From assembly GCA_019633425.1 (NCBI GenBank), contig WSUB01000364.1:1-16770 (forward strand): a stretch of DNA of 16,770 nt. The letters run 5' to 3'. A model generated the notes under the pieces. That model made no database searches. It was not told where the DNA came from and saw only the letters and a list, made by a program, of their open reading frames with translations. Positions within the stretch are counted from its first letter, which is position 1. Every line of letters begins with the position of its first letter. Made by a program: the position numbers and the translations under genes. Source of the stretch: Tulasnella sp. 424 (lineage: Eukaryota; Basidiomycota; Agaricomycetes; Cantharellales; Tulasnellaceae). Of the stretch, positions 9,410 through 16,770 are shown one piece after another.

Positions 9410-10840
9410 CTAGAATTGTCGAATAGGAGTTGTGTCTGCAGCCAGGAGAGCAGCCGCAATGCTATGGACAGGAGCATCTCCCCACCTCTGCAATAGTATG
9501 GGATGTTAGCGTTTAATTCCTGGTCGCGACCCAGATGAAGTACCTCGTAGTGAAAGCCAGACTTTTTCTAGATGCTCGAAGAAAGCCATATAGGCAGGGC
9601 TACGCCAGAAGTTCAAGTCACCGATCTCAAAAGTGCTCCAGAAGTGGCAGAGATTGTACGTCTCTCCATCATCGTTGGATAGGAATCTCATGGCGTTATC
9701 CTCCGAGACAAGGTCTGGATACCTTTGCATGAAATCTGAAAGCCTAACAGTACTCAGAATGACCTTACAACTAAGCCTCGGCATGACGGCGATGTGCTTT
9801 ACCTTTCACGGTTTGCCATAGGGTCGTAATAGTTTGGGAAAATTCGTACAACGAAATGGTAAAGCCATATAGACCTTCTTGTTGTCTCATGAACAGGAAG
9901 GGATCGTAATCGAGATCGCAGAAGAACTCGACACCAGGTCTATGCAGATGTTGGGGTTAGCTTTCGGAACCGAACGATTGACCGGGATATAGTTCGTACT
10001 GGATGCGTCAATAGAAGTCGTACTTCAACATCAGGGGGTGTCTGAAGAAGAACTAAGGAGAAAGTAATATGAGGTTTAGCACCACAACAGTGGTTTGGGA
10101 TTGTCCTACCCCGGAGTTGAACCTGCACATATTTCTATAAGAGACTGTTGGGGAATAGATCAGTATTGTGAGTTAAATGTCGAGGGGCTTAGGTAGCGAA
10201 CCTGATTTGCCGTAGATGATACCGTGGGGCATCAGTTTTTATGTCAAAGTGGTTGAACTGCCCGTGTGCATACCTCTTTCTGTTGCAACGCCATCCTTCC
10301 CTTCGCCGCGCGCTCTTCGTCTATCCATTCGGGTTGATACCAGTGTTCGGGTGGTATCACACCGTATTCAGCTTTCGTCGATATGATGTCTGAGGTGTAC
10401 CTGGCGTCGACCCGAGGAATCAACGACTCTCTCCATCACTCGAACATACAAGAAGATCCACTTGATAAAGTCTGAAGTAAATGGCTGCTCGTTGAGGAAG
10501 ACGTAAGGATAGCCGAAGTTTCTGTTGAACCTGTCTTCCATCATCTTGATACTTTGCAGAACGCCATTGAGCTCCGAGTTGCGGGCGAGGATGACGAAGG
10601 CCGCGTTGGCTTTCCGTTGGGTGGTGTTCTTGAACTCTGATTCGGCAAATGACTCCGGTTGGATGGGATGCAGAACAGCTCAGCTTGTCTTTGAGGTGGC
10701 TGACTCGTGCGTGACCGTCAGAATAAAATGTACGCCGATCTAAGACCAGATCACGTCAGGAATGAGTCGTCCAGCGAGATCAATGACATGCATACTAGTG
10801 ATAGGAGCACAACCAAGAGGTAGCGCGCCGGGGAGAGCAT
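9410..10840 (-). pseudogene. Decayed GT15 alpha-1,2-mannosyltransferase (KRE2/MNT1 family)
   Basis: The intact paralogue at 12132-13847 guides the model. Former exons on the minus strand: 10840-10796, 10739-10462, 10400-10274, 10220-10202, 10144-10110, 10052-10000, 9939-9803, 9735-9544 and 9487-9410. Six of these have exactly the same length as in the intact copy. Recognisable parts are a signal-anchor start (MLSPARYLLVVLLSL), KANAAFVILARNSELNGVLQ, FGYPYVFLNEQPF, CDLDYDPFLFM, FWSTFEIGDLNFWRS and RWGDAPVHS. Lesions seen: an in-frame TGA at 10682-10680; the acceptor of the 19-nt exon reads GT instead of AG (10222-10221); the conserved Trp of YYWRI is TGA at 10010-10008; the EPD metal-site motif reads QPG; exon 8 is 2 nt short (about 9556-9562), shifting the frame; and a stop at 9412-9410 with no trace of the last two exons. 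It probably encodes no active enzyme. Confidence 0.9.
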
Positions 10841-12131
10841 GGCGCCAAGGTGGGTGGAGGGAGAAGGGAGTCGAAATCTGAGCATTTGCCAATTTGCTGA
10901 GGTGCTGTATAGTTATACTAGTCTCCTGAAGCTTGCTCAATTCTTTGTCCGCTCGGTTTGACGTGGCGTGCCTGGCTGTCGCTCGGTTACGTTTCGGCGT
11001 GGGATTGATTTTTCGACCCGGAGCGTTAAATTCGGGGAAGCCGCTGAAAACCCTATGACCATCAGACAAGTCGCTCACTTTCGCATTGCAAACACCCTAG
11101 ATGGCTGCGTCTTCCCGGCTTGCTCTGAATGAACAGATCTATTTTTGGTTCAGTGGCCTGCCGAAATGTTTATGTAATATGAAATAGACTGTCTTTGAGG
11201 TCGGTTCACACTTGGGTACTCGTCAAGGTCCTCGCCTCCCATTGTTTTCCCCGTTAGGCGCTCTAGTAATTTCCGCAAGTGACCACTCCGGCTTAACAAG
11301 CGATATATCAATCCCACTTCCTCTTAACTTCGAGATTGAGATATATAATACGCATACTTGCTATTGGATTCGCGAATGCGAGGGCGTGGGTAAGCACGCG
11401 GGGTCGGCGTTCTTCATCCCTCGAGACATTTCGCAGAACACATCCTACCATAGCCTATACCCCTTCTTTGTAGACGTCACTAAAAATAACGCCTAGATGG
11501 TTGGGTTTTCAAATTTCGGCACCGGCAGTCTCGGTGACCGCTGTGGAATCTCTCTAGGTGTGTGCGTTTGACGGCTTGAAGAGGAATCCTCGGGGTGAAC
11601 CCGATGAGTTAATGATGCGGATACTGCCAAGAGGTCCCAAATGGCGTATACATATGATCGCAAGACGCTACCTCGGAAAAGGGCTCGAGCTCTTCTGGCT
11701 CTTTTCTTACAGGATGACAGGAGCGGAGTCCATCATGAACACCGAAGGTTCTTACACTTAACCTTACCCTAGGCTATGATTGTGCCTCTCCGACATCAAT
11801 CCGCTCCTCGATCGCATCCTGTGAATGGACTCTCGAAGGGCCTTTAGCTCGGGTATTCTGCCAATGAACACCGGAAGCCGATTGGTGGAGCTTGAGCACG
11901 CTGTTTCGCTAAGACGCTACAATCGACTGAAAGGAGATACATATTGCTGCGCTAATCACATGCTATATGACGGGTTAATGTGCGATCGAAAAGTAGAAGC
12001 GTCTCGACTTAGGTGATTTTGAGACAAGTATCATTTCACAAATTAATTAAAGGTCGGGAAATGGAGCGACTTGGTGCCCGGTCCTTTCTCCCTCTTCCTT
12101 TCCCTCCCCCTCCAACGTCCACCCAAGCCTG
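10841..12131. other. Spacer between the head-to-head GT15 copies
   Basis: About 1.3 kb, expected to hold the promoters of both GT15 copies. Open frames of 60-112 codons occur on both strands, but none has a recognisable motif and none chains convincingly through splice sites. On the plus-gene side, CCAATGA at 11861-11867 and ATTGG at 11881-11885 lie some 250-270 bp before the ATG, and a CT-rich tract (about 12080-12116) lies 15-50 bp before it. Confidence 0.45.
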
Positions 12132-13847
12132 ATGTATGTCCCAACACGATACTTTCCAGTAGTATTGATCTCTCTGGTTGGTCGTGCTGCGCTTCTTTAG
12201 GGTCATAGGCTGATCTCGATGCGCCTTGAACCAGATCGGATTTTATTACCTGCTCAGCATCTCGAAGGAGGAGAGAGAGTATTTGCATACCCTTCGGGAA
12301 AGGCTGAGTTGTCCAGAGAGCCACGTCATCATTGACTTGGACTCTCACAATGCTGCGCCGATCAAAAATGTAGCGCCACCACGCAAGGCGAACGCTGCCT
12401 TCGTCATACTCGCTCGCAACCAAGATCTTTCTGGTGTCCTGGATAGCATCCAGCAGAACGAAGACCGTTTCAACAAGAAGTTTGGCTATCCTTATGTATT
12501 TCTTAATGACGAACCGTTCGACCCTGACTTCATCAAGTAAGTGACGACTTCTTCCGGTATGTACAACGAATGGGATGCTAAGCACTCGCCTAGATATACG
12601 TCGGAGGTTATCTCGACTACATCAGAGTATGGAGTAATACACCATGACCACTGGCATCAGCCCGAATGGATAGACGAAGCTCGAGCAACCGCTGCCCGAC
12701 AGAAGTTAGAAGCGCAAGATGTAAGCACCGGCTGAACGGACGCTGGGTCCGTAACACTAACAAATATCTCCACCCCCTTTAGGTTGCGTACGCGAAGTCA
12801 GGTACGTTTCTAGCCCTCCGACAAGCTGGGCGGGTGGGCTGATACATTTGCTATAGTCCCGTACCGAAACATGTGCCGGTTCAACTCAGGTGTAAGTCAG
12901 GAGCCTGAATTCGACTCTGCCGGTCTGATCGAGAAACCCATCAGTTCTTCTTCCGCCACGAGCTTCTCAAGAAGTACGACTACTATTGGAGAATTGAGTA
13001 CGTCGTTTTGTTGCAGTGGCATCCGTTGACCCCTCCGACCTAATCTCTGCACTTCCACTAGACCGGACATCAAGTTCTACTGCGACCTTGACTTCGATCC
13101 CTTCCTGTTCATGCAAGACAACAAGAAAGTTTATGGCTTTACGATTGCCCTTCATGAATACGTCGAGACGATCGAGACCCTCTGGAATACTACTAGAGGT
13201 CCGTAACCCGGTTCATCGAGGAGCTCGCTGGCTATAACAGCCTACCAATAATATCGGTATTAGAGTTCATCAAAAAGTATCCAGAGCATATCCCTAAAGA
13301 TAATGCGCTGAGATTCCTTTCCGAGGACGGCGGAGAAACATACAATGGATGCCATTTCTGGAGCAATTTTGAAATCGCGGACCTCAATTTCTGGCGAAGT
13401 GCCGCATATACGGACTATTTCGACCATCTCGATAAAGCTGGAGGTTTTTATTACGAGGTGAGTGGTAAAGAGAGCCAGCAGCACTCACGGGGAAGTTCTG
13501 ACGCCTTGATCACTGGCTTTAATAGCGTTGGGGCGATGCACCAGTGCACAGTATCGGAGCGGCTCTTCTGGCAAGGAGAGACCAAATCCATTTCTTTAAG
13601 TGAGACCTTGAATTGGCGTAGCACCCCAAAGACTGACGAGCCACACTTCAGCGAAATCGGGTACTATCATCCACCATTCATCCATTGTCCGCCGGGAGAG
13701 ACCCATAGGAAAGGGAAGTGCTCGTGTGATCCAAAGGACACCTTTGGTACGTTCAGCCGTTCCAGTTTCTACATGGAAGGTTAATCGTCTTCTTTAGACC
13801 GCATAGACTGGTCATGCCTGAAAGACTTTGAGGCGTCGTTTGCATGA
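12132..13847 (+). CDS. GT15 alpha-1,2-mannosyltransferase (KRE2/MNT1 family)
   Basis: Eleven exons (12132-12176, 12235-12536, 12594-12720, 12783-12801, 12857-12891, 12945-12997, 13062-13198, 13264-13457, 13526-13599, 13652-13746, 13798-13847) give 376 residues, slightly short for the family. Every junction is GT-AG and phase-consistent; donor gtccgt at 13199 is weak. Expected topology is a Golgi type II membrane protein: a hydrophobic anchor at about residues 7-24 is formed only after removing the 58-nt first intron. The catalytic domain shows KANAAFVILARNQDLSGVLD, FGYPYVFLNDEPF, NMCRFNSG, YYWRIEPDIKFYCDLDFDPF, FWSNFEIADLNFW and RWGDAPVHS. Glu194 of EPD, Glu276 of NFEI and His312 of PVHS line up with the Mn-binding and proposed catalytic residues of yeast Kre2/Mnt1 as I recall them. 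The enzyme adds alpha-1,2-mannose from GDP-mannose to glycoprotein glycans. The start is the first ATG after a CT-rich tract, matching the start of the pseudogene copy. Confidence 0.9.
12783..12801 (+). other. 19-nt microexon of the intact GT15 gene
   Basis: This exon encodes VAYAKS plus one base and sits between introns of 62 and 55 nt (acceptor ccctttag, donor gtacgt). Skipping it would shift the frame. The pseudogene has an exon of the same length and phase (IIYGKS), which supports the boundary. Confidence 0.75.
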
Positions 13848-14655
13848 GGGATGTAATCCTAGCCATTTCGTGACGTTCCAGAGATCTTTGTAGCAGATCT
13901 GCAGAGGCAGTGGTATGCATGAGGCATCAACTGATTTGCTTGACGCTTCCGATGTGAGCTGAGGTTTTGAGGCGTGGGTGTCCGAACCTATCGAAAACGG
14001 TTATGGACAGCGAGGTGGATTCGAAAAAAGTGACTTTCCTGCAATAGCCATGGCTGTCAAATAGAGGATTCGATGAGAGGACGCCCAAAATTGAGAATGG
14101 CCAGCGAGCTGTACTTACATGTCGAGTCTCGGTGGGGGAGCCAAACGCGCGTGAATCGCAGAGTCTCGGGCTGCAGCATCAGGGCCTTGGAAAAGCCCTA
14201 CGGGGAGTTGTTTGGGAGCGTTTTGTTTTCGGCGTCATTTGCAACCCGTCAAGAGTCTTATGTACCTGCGAGCCCAGAGCTATCTTGCACTGGCGACACA
14301 GCTCTACATAATGTGGTCCAGTAGTGTCCAATTGGTTACGCAAACACGAGAGCCAGACGAGAAAGTAGCCGACCGCGGGGTGTAGTGTTGCCGCGAAGTC
14401 GCTTCGATTGCGTTTTTTCTCTCTGGGAACAAGATATCACGCTCTACTGGCCAATAAAGCTGTCCAAAACATCCAAGTGGTCGAAGGAGAACGAAATCTC
14501 CTTTGCTTCGTTTGCCGTCTTTGCCGTCCGCGGCAACACTAGCGGGGTGTTTGTTGCGTGCCTGACAAATATCGTCCCACATAATATTGCACTTTGAACC
14601 ACGCCCTCTTTCCCTGAAGCCTCCCCTCGTCTTTTCTCTTTCTTGCTGTATAGCT
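13848..14655. other. Intergenic region, probable promoter of the EXPERA gene
   Basis: No gene is supported between the GT15 stop and the EXPERA start; open frames here are short and lack motifs. Two CCAAT elements lie upstream of the next gene: a palindromic CCAATTGG at 14328-14335 and CCAATAA at 14451-14457, about 325 and 200 bp before its ATG. The last 60 bases before the ATG are CT-rich, as expected of a fungal leader. Confidence 0.45.
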
Positions 14656-15691
14656 ATGGTTGCTTCATCCTCTCTCAAAGTGTCCCAGCAAAGCTGGATT
14701 TGGTGGTGGCTCTTGATTTCCTCTGTTGTTGTACGATATTTACTTTTGCCAGCTCGATGCTCTGCTGTTACGCGCTGACCGTCAATATCTGTTTTGCGTC
14801 GTCCCAGGTCACATGGGACATAGGATACTGTTACTTAAGGCAAGCTTGACCCCTTAAATGACTGCCTAGGCGCCCGCTGCTTGAACTGACGGCTGCTTGA
14901 TTCTTCCAGACCGCGGTCGATGCCGGGAGGCGACCTCGCATGGATTTGGGCGCCATACGCAAAATACGTTACAGTGGACAAGGCAAGCATTCGGCGGCGT
15001 TCACCTTAGGACCCTATGCTTACATCTACGCACTCGTCGTAGATTTACGGCTGGGAAGCGCTCGAAACCAAGAATGGCTTCACAAATGCTCAAAGTGCGT
15101 AGACTTTCTTTGTGCCACCTTGTTCCCAGGCAGCTTCTTACAAGGCACCGTTTCCCAGCCACACTTAACGTGGTAGAATCACTTTTGAACGTGAGCGTCC
15201 CACATTCTTCAACCCCACATTTTCATCCACCATGACTGAATCGTTCTCGTCGTCCAGTATTTGTACTGCTACTTGGGCGCGGAACACCCGCTGGCTGTCT
15301 TGGTGGGCTTCACTAGCGTGGTTATGACCGTATCCAAAACCCTGCTCTACTGGCTCCAAGAATATTTCTGCGACTACTGCTCGGCTGGTCACAATTCCCT
15401 CTCCGATGCTTTCTGGTACTGGATGCTTCCCAATGTGCGTATTCATTTGTCGATTCTCATCCTACTCATTTCACTAAAATTACCCTGTTTCTGCTCAATG
15501 TCGGATCATAATTTCAGGGGTGAGCCATCTTTTTCTTGACTTCCCCAGACTACAACTGCTGATATGCTTGTTGCAGGCTTTGGATCGTTATTCCAGGTTA
15601 CATTCTCTATCTATTTGCTCAGGACATTGCTGGATCTCTTCTTGTGGCCGATCGTGCCACGAGACAAGTGCGTAGCAGCAAGACGCACTAA
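14656..15691 (+). CDS. EXPERA-domain membrane protein (EBP/TMEM97-like)
   Basis: Proposed exons are 14656-14730, 14808-14839, 14910-14982, 15043-15094, 15159-15190, 15258-15434, 15518-15519 and 15577-15691, giving 185 residues. The spliced product follows the EXPERA domain (PF05241): WDIGYCYLRPRSMPGGDLAW, WAPYAKYVTVDKIYGWEAL, KNGFTNAQTTLNVVESLLN, TVSKTLLYWLQEYFC, SAGHNSLSDAFWYWMLPN and LWIVIPGYILYLFAQDIAGS. Four hydrophobic segments lie near residues 14-35, 80-96, 100-127 and 133-165, as in the family. EXPERA proteins include sterol delta8-delta7 isomerase (EBP), TMEM97 and TM6SF; members act in the ER on or with sterols. This short form resembles fungal proteins of unknown activity more than true EBP, so I do not call it an isomerase. 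The second and third introns begin with GC rather than GT, and the join between PN and LWIV needs either a 2-nt exon or another GC donor. A short basic tail ends in SSKTH. Confidence 0.82.
14840..14909 (+). other. GC-AG intron in the EXPERA gene
   Basis: The junction TTAAG|gcaagc ... ttccag|ACCGCGG joins YCYLR to PRSMPGG, exactly as the family requires. No GT donor is available nearby. AG|GCAAG is the consensus donor for GC-AG introns. Length 70 nt. Confidence 0.75.
14983..15042 (+). other. Second GC-AG intron in the EXPERA gene
   Basis: The junction GACAAG|gcaagc ... tcgtag|ATTTACGGC joins YVTVDK to IYGWEAL. The donor is the same AAG|GCAAGC as in the previous intron. Reading on instead meets a stop within about a dozen codons. 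Length 60 nt. Confidence 0.72.
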
Positions 15692-16180
15692 ACCGTCACA
15701 TCAACCCTTAACACCGTCAAACCCAACCCGGATGGATCCAGAACGCTCTTATAATTGCTACTGTGTACTTTCACGAATATACTGCTACCTGTTTTGGCCT
15801 GGAAGCTTGGTTTCGTTGCACACGCGCGTTCACCGTTCCGCTGACCCATCCTTTCTTCATCGCGACTAACACGCGCTAAGTGGAAACCTTTCGTATTCAC
15901 CAGAATTCTTTACTCCGTCTGAACGCTTCCCTGGGCTGCTAGGCCTTTCACTGATCTATTGGAGTGTAGTCGGATGGCTCAAATTCTTAATTCCACACGC
16001 TTGTCCATCAAGAATGTGAAGAATGATCATTTTTCAATCACAGCTGTCCGTAGGAAACTTGAAGGTCCGTCAAAACAAAGTACAAAGTGTGGAAACATGA
16101 AGGCGGGCGTCAAACTAAACATGAGGCAAGTCCATATTCACACAGAGAAGCGTGTCCATTACGATTCACAAGCGCAGCCC
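15692..16180. other. Intergenic region between convergent genes
   Basis: About 490 bp between the EXPERA stop and the cupredoxin stop. No coding exon or repeat is convincing. The plus-strand open frame starting at 15959 runs into the antisense of the cupredoxin exons and is treated as a shadow. Confidence 0.45.
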
Positions 16181-16770
16181 TTAGGCTTCAAGTTCGACGA
16201 CATCACGCTTGCCCGTGATGCGGGAGAGGAGGCTGCGCTTTTCCTCGACATCGTCCTCGGAATCATCGTCGCTGCGCTTGTAGGAGCCTCCGTCGTGATA
16301 ATCGTTCTTTCCGGACGCCTTGGCCATTTTAAGGAACTAGAAGGAAGAGACCGTGAGCGATCGCCAAGCGCGGGGGTCATATAAGCCGCTTACCTTCTTG
16401 AAGGTATTGCCTTTCTTGGGCGCGTTCACAGCGAAGACCATACCAGAGGGGCAGTGGCCGACCTGTTCACAGTGAACCCAGATTGGATCTTCCTATAGAA
16501 CCAACAGGCATTAGCACAAAGCAGTGATGTCGCAACCTTGGAGTAGACGCACATTCTTGACCTCAATGGTGAAGGTAGGCGACTTCTTCGCATCCATTGC
16601 AACGGGCATGCTTAAGGAATAAGCTTGTCAGTCGACCTCACACCTTCCGAGTCGAGTGGAGTCCGAACTTACAATCCTGAGTCGAAGCCACCTTTTAGAG
16701 GCTCGCAAGGATAGTCAAAGGAGCTCTGAGTGACGGTGTGATTTTTGAACTGGAAGTGGAACTTGACGTG
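16181..16770 (-). CDS. Cupredoxin-like extracellular protein, N-terminus off the edge
   Basis: Visible exons on the minus strand are 16770-16673, 16610-16553, 16492-16394 and 16336-16181 (136 residues); the start and signal peptide lie beyond the right edge. Introns are 62, 60 and 57 nt, GT-AG, in phase. The sequence follows the fungal plastocyanin-like family: HVKFHFQFKNHTVTQSSF, CEPLKGGFDSGFMPV, PTFTIEV and PIWVHCEQVGHCPSGMVFAV. The four usual type 1 copper ligands appear present: His in NHTV, Cys in HCE, His in GHC and Met in SGM. Such proteins are typically secreted or wall-attached; their substrates are mostly unknown. The tail is unusual: after TFKK comes a charged region with an acidic run (DDDSEDDVEE) and three Lys-Arg pairs, ending DVVELEA, with no hydrophobic GPI-anchor signal. 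It is convergent with the EXPERA gene. Confidence 0.87.

Noticed and set aside
9506..9784. The 92-codon minus-strand frame as an intact small gene
   Set aside because: It is one exon of the GT15 pseudogene with intron read-through on both sides and a frameshifted end.
10740..11078. Minus-strand frame of 112 codons upstream of and overlapping the GT15 pseudogene start
   Set aside because: It overlaps the pseudogene's first exon and intron in a different frame; the anchor sequence matching the paralogue is in the other frame.
11212..11496. Plus-strand frame of 94 codons in the GT15 spacer
   Set aside because: No ATG at its start, no motif, and no splice partner I could support; it sits where promoters are expected.
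12043..12585. Minus-strand frame of 180 codons
   Set aside because: It is antisense to the first two exons of the intact GT15 gene and has no recognisable motif.
14073..14324. Plus-strand frame of 83 codons between the GT15 and EXPERA genes
   Set aside because: No recognisable motif, and the GT15 model ends cleanly at 13847 with a conserved C-terminus.
15959..16384. Plus-strand frame of 141 codons with a membrane-like stretch (LGIIVAALVGASVVIIVL)
   Set aside because: Its second half is the exact antisense of the last cupredoxin exon, whose coding sense is clear; the hydrophobic run is the mirror of the charged KR/acidic tail. The first half has no motif.

Overview
The window looks like nuclear DNA from a basidiomycete fungus, most probably an Agaricomycete. 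Genes are split by many short GT-AG introns of about 50-70 nt. CT-rich leaders lie before some start codons. One gene belongs to DUF6535, a membrane-protein family expanded in mushroom-forming fungi. All gene models were built by hand from splice signals, reading-frame phase and recalled family motifs; no search was run.

Layout, left to right: a possible gene start running off the left edge (minus, weak); a five-exon DUF6535 multi-pass membrane protein (plus, 683-3310); a spacer between convergent genes (3311-4497); a HAP2/NF-YA CCAAT-binding subunit (minus, 4498-6030) sharing a 183-bp divergent promoter with a nine-exon PUF6/PUM3-type pumilio protein (plus, 6214-8803); a small TA-flanked inverted-repeat element resembling a Tc1/mariner MITE (8946-9100); a GT15 (KRE2/MNT1-type) alpha-1,2-mannosyltransferase pseudogene (minus, 9410-10840); a 1.3-kb spacer; an intact eleven-exon GT15 paralogue (plus, 12132-13847); an EXPERA-domain (EBP/TMEM97-like) membrane protein with unusual splice sites (plus, 14656-15691); and the C-terminal part of a cupredoxin-like secreted protein (minus, 16181-16770, cut by the right edge).

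The genes do not form an obvious pathway cluster. The clearest relationship is the head-to-head GT15 pair. Eight of the ten introns of the intact gene have exact counterparts in the other copy, and the rest lie beyond its truncation or line up with it. That other copy has lost function through two nonsense codons, a 2-nt deletion, a destroyed splice acceptor, an altered metal-site motif and a lost 3' end. Other points of interest are a perfect CCAAT box in the promoter of the CCAAT-binding factor itself, introns whose length is a multiple of three and which hide inside open reading frames, and an EXPERA gene with two GC-AG introns sharing the same donor plus a possible 2-nt exon. I found no convincing evidence of a wholly new biological system.
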